From assembly GCA_036785325.1 (NCBI GenBank), contig JAXIVH010000045.1, positions 1,359,969-1,423,968 on the forward strand: a stretch of DNA of 64,000 nucleotides. Direction: 5' to 3'. The notes beneath the pieces are model-generated. The model was not told the origin of the DNA, ran no database searches, and saw only the letters and a list, made by a program, of their open reading frames with translations. Below are positions 1-49,263 of the stretch, one piece after another. Both the position numbers and the translations under genes were made by a program. This stretch comes from Urophycis tenuis (taxonomy: Eukaryota > Chordata > Actinopteri > Gadiformes > Phycidae). The stretch's first letter is position 1, and the number at the start of each line of letters is the position of its first letter.

Positions 1-1756
1 ATTAAACTAATGGTAAAGAACTAATCTTAATCAGAATTTTGAAACATTCAGGTAACGCTGGCTGTTCACCCAAATTGTCAAATATCAGCAAATTTTAATT
101 AAAACAAAAACAAATTGATGTAAATACATACTTGTGTTGATGTGCTATATACTGTACATATTGTAAATCAAAAAATGTATTTATTGACTTGTAATTACCA
201 GAATTTGCACTTCTGGGAACTATCTGAAGTTTCCATGAACCACTTGAAGAGCAAATATTTCTAACTTCCGTTGTCATAACTCGCTAAATAGCTCTGACTT
301 TATGGTGCTATTGTCCCATCCTGTGCTATTATCATGCTTGTGGCCTAAGATAATAAACACAACATAGATGGCCTCAAAACTTTGTTTGGAAATTCCAACT
401 ATCCATGACAACCACATGTTTCTCTTGTTTCTTGTTTAGAATATCAAACATTCTAAAGAAACAGAATAATACACTTAATATTACTTTTGATAAAACAGCA
501 AACATTTTCACATTATCTCCCTGCCAAATCCCTTTCCCCTCTCCCCTTTGACCCCAGAGCAACCCAGCATCTGACCTTGAACAATTTAGTATGAATGTAT
601 CCGTTTCTTTAGTACTTTTTATATTAACAAGATAAAATATAAAAATGTGGAAGATACCATAATGAAATTTTGTATTTGTATATGTATTGGACGTTATATA
701 TTTTAAATATGTATTTAGCTAACATGCATGGGCATGTCACCCTGACTCCACAATATACTGTATTATCAAAGGAACACGTCATCTGCCTATTGTGTGACGC
801 CAGTTGCTGTTTTCTGTCAATATGTTAATTCTCCTTACTTCAAATACTCAAAGAATGCCAGCGTTCGTTAAGAAGAGGAACCGCACTGGATGGGACACTG
901 TCATGTCCTGTCATTGCCATCCCAGAACTGTATTACATTGTGTAATAAAACCCTCTGGCTGCGATCCTCCAATCCAACTGTCCTGACCTTATTGACTACA
1001 ATCAATTATTGCTCTCACCTGAAATATACAACGCAGAGTCAGAATAACCTAACCTGAAAATATTTCCAACAAGCAACACACTTAATTTAAGGTTACAATA
1101 GGTCATATGTTAATCATATACATATTCATATGGATATGTTAATATCTCTATATACAGAAACATATTTTCATATCTTTATATAATTATTCTATTTGACTTG
1201 ATTTGACTTTCTTGACTTATAAAAGGACCTTGGGACTTGCCTGAGACTTGAAGGTTATGACTTGAGTCTTGTGACTTGCACATGTGTGACTCACTTCCTC
1301 CTCTGATATACGTCACTAACACAGACATGTATCTTACCTGATGTGTTTTATCCAGCAATTCCTGGTCCTTTTATCTGCCGGGAAGCAAAAGAACAAGCAA
1401 AACCCGTTGCTCATGTGACTACATACCGGTACGAATCACACAGGCATTGCGTTAACGTTAGCTTCTGCAGCTCTGGATAGCTTGTGGAGAGAGAAATATT
1501 CAGTGACTTTACAAAACAAAACAAAATAAAACACTATGCCAACTGTTCCCAATGGGCAATCAGCCACTTATCGCAAACATCTTCAGAGAAAGGTGATCTT
1601 GCAGAGTAAAGAGAGTAGGATGTTGATTAATTCTTTTTTCTCCTAGAAGTAGGAGCAGGATCAAAATTTGGACACTCAGTAAGACCGATTTCCTACTCTT
1701 GAGAGGCTTAATAGCTACGGGCCATGGTGTGTTGACCTGTTGATAACCTGTTTTAG
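1..1756. other. ccdc141 intron, no exon seen
   Basis: AT-rich sequence upstream of the first recognisable exon. I found no open frame with good splice sites and no mobile-element protein. The earlier exons of ccdc141, encoding its N-terminus, must lie left of the window. Confidence 0.6.
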
Positions 1757-37031
<35,275 letters not shown>

Positions 37032-37035
37032 ACAC

Positions 37036-37105
37036 TCACTCACTCACTCACTCACTCACTCACTCACTCACTCACTCACTCACTCACTCACTCACACACA
37101 CACAC
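37036..37105. repeat. (CACT)n and (CA)n in the ccdc141 3' UTR
   Basis: About 14 CACT units begin a few nt after the stop codon, followed by CACACACAC. I found no clear AATAAA; ATTAAA near 37447 is the nearest candidate. Confidence 0.9.
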
Positions 37106-37346
37106 AGGATATTATTTCAACAAGATATGTATTGTATGTAGTATAACGTATTTATAAGTGTATATTCTATATAGTATTTATAAAAGTTCTGGATTTTCAA
37201 TCCTGTACCCTCTTTTCCTATCATTTTACGTTTAGTAACTAATTGTAACAATATAGAGAAAAAAAAATAGACTATATACAGTATCTATATAAATTATTGT
37301 CCTATTAACGCCACTCTCAGCTTGCCATATCTAATGACCATGAAAG

Positions 37347-37645
37347 CAGGGGCGGGGGCTTTGGGGGCTGAAGCCCTGAATCTCACTTTAAAATCTTTTT
37401 TAAGCTTTTGAAGTTATGACAACCGAATGGTTATTGTTTCTTTCCATTAAATAGTATTGTCTTGAGCAGGCCCTGCGACTCAAAATGTAGGCTATGAATT
37501 AGAAGGGATTTAGGATTTGCCAGTGTCCAGCAGGTCACCCTAAAAGGGACTAGAATGCAGGAAATCACATTTTAGAAATTACAAATTTTCTGGAGGAGAA
37601 CCTCCAGATTCTGGAGGATGGACACAAAGTCTGGCTCCGTCCCTG
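37347..37645. mobile_element. hAT-type MITE, 299 bp
   Basis: Ends CAGGGGCGGGGGC on the left and, inverted, CAGGGACGGAGCC on the right, with perfect 8-bp duplications CATGAAAG at 37339-37346 and 37646-37653. No coding capacity. Confidence 0.88.
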
Positions 37646-37653
37646 CATGAAAG

Positions 37654-40600
37654 GCAATTATTTAGCTCACTCCCAAAATGACTGTGGACCAATCAGAAAA
37701 TTTGAACGTGTTATAATCCCAGTGCTTCAGCCCGCTGTCGTTACTATGGTGTGCCTGATCTCAAAGCGCTGTGCACATTGCTAACCAAGCCTAGGATCGT
37801 AGGATAGATACAAGGTGATATTATTAAAGAGTTTGCGGAATTGTGTGTTATTTTACTGAGAATTGGGAGGTGAGGCCTGAGAGCGTGTGAAGAGGATAAT
37901 TTGCATGAGTCTCATGCTTCATGGGAGAGTTGGCAGCTCTTCCGCACACAGTGCAGAGAACACCTCTTCAGCCATGTGTTTTAACATGGCTGAAGAGGTA
38001 TCTAACATAGTTTTTTGGTCATTTCCAATGAGAGCATTCACACCAGTGCTACATTGACCACTCTTTATTTTCCAGCACTGCTCAAAACCTTAATTTTCAC
38101 CCATCATATTAATCATAGACCCAAAATCCAATCTTTTTTCCTTGCAACTATGAGACCTGGCGCTCCTTGACTTGTCTGGTGTGCGACCCGCCTTACATTG
38201 AAGCTCTGCCTTAACCAAGTCTGACTCAGACCAAAAGATAATCCAAAGCCACTGACTTCCTCTACACAGTACTTACTCATGATATTGTAGTTTTTCATTT
38301 TGAAACATTATTCCAATAAAACATGTTCAAACAAATTGAACCATTTCAGAATTGAAATTGAAAAAAACAACCTATTCAACTGATGTCTGCTTTGTGACAG
38401 CCCTGTTTTAAAATGTTTCTGCAGTTGGAAATGAGCATGCCGACTCAGCACCACTATTACATTGTTTGGGGAAACCCTTGAAAGTCGAGGCCTGTGATAG
38501 GTCTGAAAAACCACTTTAAGTGTAAGTTATATCTGTTTCAGCTCAAATTCACTCCTTATGACTGGTGTCCCTTCATGTGAGTTCCTCAGGAAAAGCCACT
38601 AAATTAAATTAACTCCAGCCAGCTCAGGAGCCACTTCTAATGTACCGTAGCTCTCAAGAGCTGACACTCAACACTGCATTTCCTTGGGTCCTGAACAATA
38701 CACTTGCCAAGTATGAAGTTGATTAAATTATGAGAAAATGGAAGGACGGACCCATGCACACCAGTTTTCGTTTCTTTGTTTAGTTTTTTTTTTTTGTCAG
38801 CAATAAGTCATGGTCCTAGATTTTCACAATAAGAGTCACCAATGTCATGGATGTATTACAAGAATGTGTTACTCAGTTCAAGTATACTATTGCAACCTCT
38901 ACATGCTTCATTTAAAGGTGAGGTAAAATATTAAATAAAAAATCGTATTGAAAAAAAATTGTGTTGCACATAGTCAATAACAAGCACAAAGAACCAACAG
39001 GATTCATCATTACTTGGACAAACACTAAAATAACTTCAAGTTCATCAGTCGTATTTATTCAAATTATTTAAATATAAAGTTTGCCTATTTATAATAATCA
39101 CCCAGTTTTCCCCTTTATAACGCAGTCACCAGAGGATTCACTGTTTAATAAACATGTTAAAAACAACAACATCAGTGGTCATTTCTGAGGTCTGATCTTA
39201 GACCACTATTAATGCATTCAATTATTACTCAAGTAATGGATTTCATTTCAATTCTATACGGGGACTGCTTAAAGATGCACCTGATCATTTTTTAGATTTG
39301 TTACAATGTTCATGTCTGCTTTATTGTTGGCTATATTTCAGTGATCTATCATTTCTCTGCTATCCTTGGAATCCTACAACTTCTTGCCGTTACAAGCATA
39401 CATTAATAAAGTAATCTCTGACTAGCCGATAGCTGCATGTTAATTTGGACTACACTGGAGAGTATGCATGAGTATGCCTGAGTGATGCTTTATTCTTTAT
39501 TATATTTATTTATTTATTATAGATTACCAGAATTCAGGATATTGGACTGACTGTGTCATACTCAAACCTGAAGGTATGTTTCATACCTACATTTACATTG
39601 AGGGCATTTAGCAGATACTTTTGCACTAAGTATATTTGTTTGAAGAACTTCATTGCTGTTAAAGCCTCTACTTATACCTTTAGGTATGTCTCACACCTCT
39701 ACTTATATCTTTAATTATGAAAGCATACTTTGGATAACAACTTGCAACTGATATCCGAACGGATTGAAGAGAAAATGTAGGCTTTCTTGACCGTCTATAC
39801 CTAACCTATGTCCCTCCCTTTCCTTTGGGACCTTATTTTGGAAAACATAAATGATAGGCAAGCTAGACAGACATTTGACGTCTGAATTGTGCCATGAATT
39901 ACACATATATTTTGTTTGTGAATGTAAAAGATCAATTTGCAAGTCAAGCATCTCACAGTTTGTTGTGAAACTGTTAATACTGATAATACTCAAAATACGT
40001 AATTAGAAAGACTACACACCCAAAAGTGTCGCTCTCCACAAGCTATCCATTTTGAACACAACAGGTAAGATACATCTTGGTATTGGTGACATATGTTGTG
40101 CGAGAAGGGAGATGTACCGGTAGTTCAGTTTCACTCAAAACTAAAAGTTGCTTTACTGTTTTATTATCTTTTAAATTGACAAACATCATATGTAGTTAAT
40201 GGCACAATTCAAACAGGATCAAAAAAGAATTGATTACCGTACATATTTTTTTCCTGAATAAGGTCCTATTGGGGAAAGCATTATAAGTGTCTTCAATAAA
40301 ACTGTTTCACCTCAGCTCTTCTGTTTTTACACTTTTCTACCCAGAAGTAAAGGTAAACCTCCATGAACTTCTTCTCCCCTGTTCTTTAGTGGTTTGAATA
40401 TAGAATGAAAAAATGAACCATTGAGCCAGCGACAAATCAAAACCCCATTGGCTGATTAGTCTATCAGTCCAAAATGTTCACTTTGATAGTGGTCAGTAGT
40501 GTTTCTGAAGGCAGCAGGGAGCACACAGTTACAGCAAAGAAAAAATCTGATTGGATATTTTGTTTCCCAAACAACTGTCAATCATTTCTGACATGAGATT

Positions 40601-41440
40601 GGTAGCACTCAAAAACATAATTCGATGTGATAAATGAAAGAAACAGCAGGGATTTGTTTATTTAATTAATATAAACTTGTTTTTTTCTTCCTTCAGATAA
40701 AAAGATATGTACCTGTGTAAGTTATCCTCTTGGGGAAATTACTTTGTTGCCACACAGCAAGATAGGACAAGATAGGAGTGTATAATTTAGTTAAAAAAAT
40801 AGATAGATGGACAGAGATGAAGTGAATGTTAAATGTGACTATAAAATAGATATACTATACAGAAAATAACAATATTTAACTATATAGATAGATTATTAGA
40901 TAGATTATTAGATAGTTGAAAAAAAACTCTAACAGGTAATCAGAGTGACGCTCGTGCTAAACCTAAAAGCAAAAACCTTCTGATTTGATTAAAAAGCCTT
41001 CCATGCAGCTTACTCTTAATATTTTACATTGTTATTGAGTCAATTTCTGATATACTGTTTTAAATGCTACTTCGTTGGGCACTGCAGTATTGTTTTTTAT
41101 TCAGCAGATCGGTGCTCTTTGTTGGTCATTAACTGAAACTCCCTCTACCAATCACTGATCGGTCTTTCATTTTTCAGAAAAGGGATTGAAGCCAGACTGA
41201 TCTGCAGAGAGTAACAGAATATGAACTTGTGAGATAGGGTTTGTGTCAGGAGGCTATAGCAGAAAGAGAGAGTCGTTTAGTTTGAAAATCTTGCGGCATT
41301 CTGCTCTCTCTTTTTACAACTGCTGAAACTTACCTCTAGCACCAGTAGACTCTCCTCATATTCAAGCTCTCTACATAGACGTGCTCTTTATATGTATTAA
41401 AGCTGCCTTTATACATATATTAAAGACCCTCTCTACTTTC
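37654..41440. other. Intergenic, little recognised
   Basis: AT-rich sequence between ccdc141 and the LINE/LTR cluster. A LINE tail fragment (GGGCATTTAGCAGATACTTT) lies near 39600-39670, and TAGATAGATTAT repeats lie at 40875-40915. No gene seen. Confidence 0.6.
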
Positions 41441-41930
41441 AAGATTCAAAGTGTTTGTCATGTACAGCAGGGAAAACAAGTTTCATTTTCTTTTTACTAC
41501 TAAGACTCCACTTCCCTCTCTGCAGAGCATCTACCATTGCAGTGTCCACAGGAGAGCTGCCTCCATGCTCAAAGACCCCAACCACCCAAAACACAGAATG
41601 TTCACACTCCTACCCTCAGGTCGGAGGTACAGAAGTGTGAAATGCAGAACATCACGCCTAAAAAACTCTTTCTTCCCCTCTGCGATCAGATTCCTGAACA
41701 GTTGACAGGAACCCATGGATCACCCTGACACTGTACCTTCTGTACCTTCACACACACCCGCATTTTGCACAACATCCATTGCATTCATTGCACATGCACA
41801 TCCGACTTTTTGTAAATATTAGACACTTAATACTTTGATACACTGCCACTGTTTTTATTTTACTGTATATACTGTATATATGTATTGTACGTATTCGTCT
41901 CTTTTATATTTAACCCGGCATCAGTGTAGA

Positions 41931-42691
41931 TGTGACCACGTGTGTAATGCTCTGCTGCTCGTTGAATCACTTCACAGAGACAGGTTGATTGAAGCACTGG
42001 ACTTTTTTACTGCAACTGAAACAGAAGAAGAATTACTGATTTGATCCTGTGAGGAACATGGGACAACCACACAACCAGTGTGCACAATGCAGCACAACAC
42101 AGCGTGCGATTAATGCTTCTGAGCAATTTTCGTATTGCCCAGCCTAACGTGATCGTATAGTGGCATTTTGTAACTAAAACAAAAAGCACATAACACAAAA
42201 CAATATTACATTTTCAAAAGCACAAAATAAAACATACCTGAAACATGGGACAACCACACAACCAGTGTGCACAAATAATTAATCGTCGTCCGTTTCGCTC
42301 GAACTATAAAAGAGGAGCCCCATATCAGTGCGCACACAGGTCACATACACCTTGTGCTTAAGGACTCCACACTTTACACAATTACTTCTTCACAAACCAA
42401 TAAAAAAAAGAGTTTTACAAGCATTATGTTGAACAATTGTGTAACCAATTAAATGCTGACCGAGTTAAACATCTTATGCGTGGTTTGCATTTGTAACTAA
42501 ATTTATATATAAGCGGACAGAACGGAACGGCAACTTACCACAGCATGCGTTTAATGCTTCTGAGCAATTTACGTATTGCCCAGCATTAACTTAAACACAA
42601 ACTTCCGCTGTGGACTTTCAAAATAAAATATAAAAAGTTGAGTCCCAAGTTTGACAGGAATTTAACAAATAAAACAAAGTTGCTATTTACA
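41931..42691 (-). repeat. 3' LTR of the gypsy element
   Basis: About 760 bp and near-identical to the uninterrupted parts of the other LTR. On the - strand a TATA box (TTATATATAAATTTAG) lies near 42500. The LTR holds internal duplications: CACAACCAGTGTGCACAA at about 42069 and 42257, and GAGCAATTTNCGTATTGCCC at about 42121 and 42561. Next to it, at 42702-42710, a short purine run (AAAGGGGG on the - strand) is a plausible polypurine tract. Confidence 0.85.
42148..42163 (+). other. 16-nt match to the tRNA-His 5' half in the 3' LTR
   Basis: CGTGATCGTATAGTGG equals nucleotides 3-18 of vertebrate tRNA-His as I know it (acceptor stem and D arm). On the - strand, the element's sense strand, it is complementary to that tRNA. 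The 5' LTR has the same segment at 51059-51074 with one mismatch. Confidence 0.75.
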
Positions 42692-43018
42692 CTGTTACAT
42701 ACACCCCCTTTAAATTCTGTTAAACCACAGACAAATCCAGAACAATATAACAAGAAAATAAATAGAAGAAAAAAAAATTGGAGTTGCACAAAGTGAAACC
42801 AAACCACTGATGTGAACCACTGATGTGATGTGAGTGCAAAAGGATTAGGAGGTACCAAGCCCAATACTTTTCACAGACCAGTAGAAGATGCCATGTACAC
42901 CTTCTTAACATCTCGATCAAGGCAAAACACATTGCATACCCAATTTAAAAAAACAAAACAAAACAAATAGCACTTAGATGCAGCCCATATAAAACAAAGA
43001 AATAAAACTCCTGGTCAA

Positions 43019-44897
43019 CTAGAACTTAAACAGTCCATAAAAGAATGCATACACAGGACTTGAACCAGGAAAGGTATTCTCAACCTTTTGTGTTGACATC
43101 TCATGGATCAGCTTCTTAGGAGGTCTGACATGTCTCCCATATTTGGTAGTGACTGCACCACCCTGACCTGCATGAACAGTGCAAGGTTGCAAACAAATAG
43201 CAATGTTTTCATCAACATCTTCTATGAAAGTCGAGTGAAACACATCTGACATGGACAAGTGAGAGACACCGGCAGAGACTGGGTCAGATGAGTGGGCTAC
43301 ACTAACAGAAGCTGTGTCAGGTGAGTGGACCACACCAATGGGAACTGTGTCAGGTGAGTGGACCACACCAATGGGAACTGTGTCAGGTGAGTGGACCACA
43401 CCAACGGGAGTTGTGTCAGGTGAGTGCATTAGCCAGTCCATAGTCTGGTTGTAGCCATCTACATCGTTCATCTTCACAGAGTCTCGACCACTTCCACATG
43501 CCACATCCAGATTATCTGAGTCGGCAAGGGAAGCAGGAGTTTCATCCTCAGTCAGAAAGTCAACTTGGAGGAGAAGGTTCCGATGCACAACTCTCTCTCT
43601 GCCAGTTATGGCATCCTTTATTCTGTACACGTTGATCCCAGACCTCACAGACACAACATCGTACGGAGTCCCACCTGTCAGCAAGCTTCTTTTTCCCTCT
43701 CTCACCACGGTTGGCCAACAACACTCGATCACCCATAGCTAATGGAGAGCCCTTCACTTTGCGGTTGTACAGCCTGGCATGACGCGCTTGCTCATCAAGG
43801 CTGTGCTTCCGAGCAATTTCTGAGGCTTCACTCAAGTCCTGCTTCAACCGTGAGACAAACTCATTATGGCTGATTACTTTGTCATCTTGAACAACATGCT
43901 GGAACATGACATCAATAGGGAGATATGGAACCCGTCCATACATGAAGTAAAATGGGGCAAAGCCAGTTGTCTCATGTATAGTACAGTTGTAACAAAAGGT
44001 TAGAGCCCGCAACACCTGAAGCCACCTGGCTTTTGCAGTAGGGGGAAGAGTTCTCAACATATTCCCCAGCGTCCTGTTGAAACGCTCTGTGACCCCATTA
44101 CCCATTGGGTGGTAAGGTGTGGTATGTGACTTCTTTACCCCTGCCATCTCCAAAAGTTCCCTCAGGAGCCTACTCTCAAAGTTGGATCCCTGTTCTCAAT
44201 GAATTCTCTTGGGAAAGCCATACACACGGAAGAAATCATCCCACAATCGGCGGTCTACATGCTTTGCAGTTTGACTACGACAGGGGAAGGCATGTGCCAT
44301 TTTGGAGAAGTGGTCGTTTATGACCAAGACATCAACAGTTTTTTTCTCACTTAGTTCAGCTGTCCAGAAGCCAATGCACACCAGTTCCATTGGTTCAGAT
44401 GTGTGAATGGATTCAAGGGGTGCACGAGCTGCAGGTTCAAGGGTTTTGCCAACAATACATCGTTCACATCGTTGTACATGGTTCACTATGTCTGTTTCCA
44501 TACCAGCCCAGAAAAACCTCTCTCTGGCGAGGGAGAGGGTTCGTGCACGGCCCTGGTGACCAGCATTGTTGTGAAGGCCAAGGAGAATCTGATGTTTAAG
44601 GCCATCTGGCACAATAAACTGGGACAGCTTTTTGTTCAGTCGGTTGTCTTTTCTCACCCTGTACAGAATCCCATTTTGCACTTTCAGCTTTTTCCAATGT
44701 CTGAGGAGCTTACCGACGCAGGCAGGTTCAGCTGCAGCCTCACGTCTGGTAGCTTTCCTTTTGCGCTGCACATAGAACAGAACTCTGCTAATTGTTGGGT
44801 CTTGCTCCTGCAGGCTCAAAAGCTGGCTCTGAGGGATAAAAGTGGGAGGGTCTTCGTCAGGCAGCTGTGGCAATGGTAAGTCTATGAATGTTCTCAT
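43019..44897 (-). pseudogene. Gypsy integrase and C-terminal tail, broken
   Basis: The segment 44196-44897 has the HHCC zinc-binding region (HNNAGHQGRARTLSLARERF, then CERCIVGKT) and the first catalytic Asp (DVLVINDHFSKMAHAFP). An in-frame TGA at about 44194-44196 follows the His of the second catalytic motif, and the neighbouring acidic residue is Glu. The segment 43560-44153 continues with the region of the last catalytic Glu (NGVTERFNRTLGNML). The tail at 43019-43732 includes an 11-residue repeat (HSPDTVPIGVV). Confidence 0.85.
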
Positions 44898-44912
44898 TCA
44901 TCCAGGTCATGT

Positions 44913-46634
44913 TTAATCCGGCCAACAGTTAAATCGAACGCAACTGGACTTAGATTTGTCTGTGAAGACGTTTCGCAACGGTAAGTTAGCACTGAGATGA
45001 CCACAACCACGGTGAGCACTTAGTGCAGCTGACACCTCGTCTGAGCTGATGGAACTTCCCCCAGTCTGAGGATCATGCATGTCATTAAGGTCCGATGACT
45101 CTGACCTTGCACCACGAACCACCTGACAGTTGTTTGTCAGCCGAAAAGCATCCTGCACTGTGCCTCTGACAACGCCATTGACTTCGTCCAATAATGCAAT
45201 GTAGGGCTCTTTCAGCAAGCGGTGACCAACACATGACTGAACGAATGGCTCACGGCTCAAAGCATCCACAACAGTGTTCTTAACTCCTGGAACGTACTTC
45301 AGATCGAAGTTGAACGCTGCCAGCTTAGCCACCCACCTCTGCTCACATGCATCTAAGCGTGGTTTTGTCAGAATGTAGGACAGGGGATTGTTATCCGTCC
45401 AGGCAGTGAAATGTTTTGCCTTAAGCCAATGGCTGAACTTGTCACATACAGCCCATTTCAGCGCCAGGAATTTCAGCCTGTGTGCGGGATAGTTTATTTG
45501 AGAACGGGTCAAATTCTTGCTGGCAAAGGCAACAGGCCTTGCAATTGTCTCACCAGGTGCCACTTGTGACAAGACAGCCCCAACGCCATCAAAAGAAGCA
45601 TCGACAGCAAGAATGAAAGGCTGGTCGAAGTTAGGGTGAGCTAAGGTGACATCATGAGTAAGTTCAACGTTCAGGATTCGGAATGATTCCCTACATGCAG
45701 CTGTCCAGTCACTTGGTATCATAGCTAGTGGGCCAGAGGACTTTCTCTTGAACTTAGCTCTCTTCTTGGCCTGAGATTGAACTTGCCGTCCAGAAATTAG
45801 CCTGAAAAGAGGTTTGGCTTTTGCAGAGCAGTCAGCAATGAAATGCTGGTAATAAAAAACCATGCCAAGGAAAGACCTGATCTTTTTCCAGGAAGGCGTA
45901 ACACCATCACTTTCCATCAACTCTGACTCTCCTACATCAGCAATAGTCTTGACCTTGTCAGGGTCTGTTCTCACCCGATCTGCACAGATGATGTGCCCCA
46001 GAAACCTAACTGAGCTCTTCAGGAGATGACATTTCTTGGGAGCCAGCTTAAGTTTGTGAGTTTTCAGACGGGAGAACACCATCTCCAGACGTTCAAGGGG
46101 TAGCTGTTCACTGGGAGCGAAAACCATAAGATCATCCAAGTAACAGAGCAGGCTGCTGAAGTTTTCATCCCCAAAGATCGATAACATCATCCGCATGAAG
46201 GTTGCGGGACTGTTAGATAGACGTTGGAGCATCCTATTGGCCTCAAGTCCATAGTCTAGTCCATAGTAGAAAAGAAGACATTTCCCTCCAAGTGCAGCAA
46301 GAGTATCTGCTTGATGAGGCAGTGGGTGTGCATCTTTCACAGTCTTTGCATTGAACCATCTGAAATCAGTACAAATGCGCAGACTCCCATCCTTCTTCCA
46401 CACTAAGACCAGTGGTGAAGCGTACTCACTGTTTGACTTTCGGATGATGCCTCTTTCCTCCATTTCATTCAGTGCAGTTCTCAACTTCTCGTACTGTGTT
46501 GGTGGAACTTGGCGGTAAGGTAGGCGAAATGGCCTCTTGTCCACAAGGTGGATTTTGTGGACGAAGTCCACAGCCTCCCCACAGTCCATCTTATCCCTTG
46601 ACAAAACCGACTCATACTTCACGATGAGCTGCAA
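44913..46634 (-). pseudogene. Gypsy reverse transcriptase/RNase H, deleted
   Basis: 573 codons. It has the RT entry region (KKDGSLRICTDFRWFNAKTV), the catalytic LLCYLDDLMVFA box and RNase H (LAVDASFDGVGAVLSQ). Between LAALGGKCLLFYYGLDYG and LSNSPATFMR the stretch that should hold the motif A catalytic Asp is shortened and scrambled, so activity is not expected. The reading frame nevertheless stays open. Confidence 0.88.
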
Positions 46635-46637
46635 AAG

Positions 46638-47758
46638 TTAATCTTTCCACTGATCAGACACCTCACAGCCATCTAAGTCTAAGTCCTGTAGTCCCAAGTT
46701 GTTTAAAACCTCTTTCCTCTGCTGAGGGGACTTTGTCACCAGAGAGCCCTGTGTTACAGCTTGAATATTGACAGAAACTTTTTCAGGTGAAGGCAGTTCT
46801 TCAACTGCGACACATGGGAAGACGTCTGCAATCTTGCAGTTTCTCCTCAGAGTCACTGCCTTGCTGCTAGGATTGATCAGTTTTACAGGCACCCACCTGT
46901 CGCCCCACAGAGGTGTGACAACACGGCCAACCAGTACATTTCTGGGCCTTGATCTCGACTGAGTTGGTTCGACAACAACCGTACTCCCCACCGACAAAGA
47001 TGCAGATGCAGGCAGCTTGCCCCAGACAAGGGGTTCACACAGAGGTTCAAGTATAACACTCTGCCTTAACTTTATTGTGCCGATCTTGTCAGGCATTGGC
47101 CCTCCCCGCCACTTAACAGAGTTGGAGAGCAGGGATAAGAACTGGCTACAGTCATCATCTGCAATGTCAACTGTTGTAGCCAAAAGTCTCCAATAGACTT
47201 TTTCATCAAGTGTATGAGCTGCTTGATAGCATTACTACCTACAATCATTTTGTCTGTCTGTCCAGGGATAACCAGTGTCGGGATGAGCAACTTGAAGCCA
47301 TAAATAACCACCTCTAAATCATAGACTGCTTTTGGGTAAACATGGTGACCTCCAGCACCAACAACAACAATGTCATCAGCAGGACTACTATTCAAATCAG
47401 GGCAGTGGTGCAAGAGACGTGCAGCAGCAGCTTCACTTATAGAGCATGACATGGAACCACTATCAATCATGGCTTTCAGTTGAGCCCCACCTGCAGAACA
47501 AACATCAGTGTAGAACAAGCTGTCAGATTTCTCAAGCCTGTGTGTCGATTGGAAAATGACTGTCTTTCCAGATGGTGCAAAGGAGCAAAGAGATTCATAC
47601 AAAGATTCCAAGTCATCACTAACACAGCTGTGAGACTCAATATCATGATCCACACTGTCCTCCCTCAAGTGTGGACCCACTAGTTTTCCGGCTGCTGATG
47701 AGTGGTTGAGGCTGTGCAGCCAGGACAAGCACGACTCGAGTGGTTTGGTGAGTGGCAT
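46638..47758 (-). pseudogene. Gypsy protease region, frameshifted
   Basis: The segment 47072-47758 encodes a retroviral-type aspartic protease start (LKAMIDSGSMSCSIS; DSG active site) and flap-like sequence up to KMIVGSNAIKQLI. A frame change near 47180 leads to 46638-47183, the protease-RT connector. Confidence 0.8.
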
Positions 47759-49030
47759 TGAAAACAGAGCTTATGCTCATGGCAGTGAGTGAAGGTGGAG
47801 TGAGTAGCATCACGACAGACAGAACAAGGCATGTCATGCAATCCCTCAATTCTGGGACGCCGTGGGCCAGACTGTCTAGATGAACCCGATTGAACAGGTC
47901 TCTGTAAAAGCACCTTCTCCAACATGCTGATGAGCCGCTCCAGGGTAGCAGATTCAGTGACCTGCGACTGTGACACGCCCTGCCCCCCAGTAGGTGGTAC
48001 AGGTGGTGGAGTAGCAGTGTGCTGTACGTTCATTGCTACCTTCTCCCTGGCTACCTTGCTAACAGCGGATGTCATGCCTGAATGATACTCGCATAAGATT
48101 TCCTGAACCTCATGAGCAGTCCACTTGGCCATAGTCTTTGAACGAAAGGTCATAGAAAATCCAGGCTCGGACAATTTCTTATAAACATGCGTGTTACCTC
48201 AGTGCCAGGACTATCCAGCGTCTTGCCATGCTCTTTCAGCCGTTCAACAGCAATGTCAACGGCTCGGTGCAGCCTGAGCAAATAGTCAAATGCCCCCTCC
48301 CCTTCCTCAGGCAGAGTGGTATAGAAGTCTGCTAGTGGGAGAGGTGAGCATGGGTCAGTGCTTTCGTAGGAGACCATAGATAGCTTCAGGGTCACATATG
48401 ATGTCTGTCACTGTTTTTAGTACCAACTCGGGCGATGTCTCTAGCTTTACCTCTAAGGTGAACAAGGATCTCCTCAGCTTGTTCCTCAGGTCTCAGGTTA
48501 CTTTTCTTAATATAAGTCCTCATGAGGTCCTCCCACTCTCTCACAGACTCAGAGTCGGAGCTCTCTCCTCTGAAGCATGGGGGATCCTTCAACTTTCTGT
48601 GGGATACAAGCTGCACATGGGAGGCGTCAAGCATGTTCGAGAAGACATGTCAGCATTGGTTGGTGAAGTGAAAGCATTCGTTAAAGGGGTACTAACAGAT
48701 GGGCTGAGTTGGGTTATAATGTTCTGCATAACCTTCTGAGTAACATGCTGGATTACATCCCCCATCTGATTGACTATCTCATTGGCAAGGGCCTCAGGGC
48801 TTGGGACAGCAGAACTGGTTTGTTGAGGCTCATCTGGATTACCCACAGAGTGACTTAGGGAAGGGGGCCCAGCCCTACTAATTAAAGGGATCCCTGTTGT
48901 ACCCTCATTTCCCCCCATAACAATACCACGCCCGTTTACAGGTGTTCCAAAAACATAGGAGAACCCAACACTCCTCTCCCCCCTGCCAACACCACGAGGG
49001 GTGCTATATCCCTCCCGACCAAAACTCATT
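47680..49030 (-). pseudogene. Gypsy gag, several frameshifts
   Basis: Starts MSFGREGYSTPRGVG at 49030. The capsid-like part continues in other frames (48392-48634 FRGESSDSESVREWEDLMRT; 48150-48395 ADFYTTLPEEGEGAFDYLLR). The end at 47680-48174 has Cys/His clusters (CSVCRDATHSTFTHCHEHKL and CFQCHSPNHSSRACPGC), the second close to a zinc knuckle. At least two frameshifts, near 48625 and 48390. Confidence 0.8.
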
Positions 49031-49248
49031 GTAAATAAATGTAAAATGTTCAATGTCACAAATCAAATAATAACGTAAGTACAAAAGATCACCAATAAAA
49101 AAACAACAACAACAAAAACAAAACACTATGTTCTTTGACAGCTCAACAGTCCAAATAAAATGTCCACCTGATTACAAACAGAGGAGCAGCAGTAGCAAAA
49201 CGAATCCCCGGATCGCACTGAAGAAGCCACCGTCCAGCAGGAGATCGA

Positions 49249-49263
49249 CGAGTCACGGCACCA
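49249..49263 (-). other. tRNA-His primer-binding site
   Basis: On the + strand the 15 nt CGAGTCACGGCACCA equal the 3' end of vertebrate tRNA-His including CCA, so the - strand is its complement. It lies one nt from the LTR end, where minus-strand priming starts. Confidence 0.88.

Noticed and set aside
42148..42163. Inserted tRNA-His gene fragment as a gene
   Set aside because: Only 16 nt match and it lies at the same place in both LTRs, so it is part of the element, not a tRNA gene.
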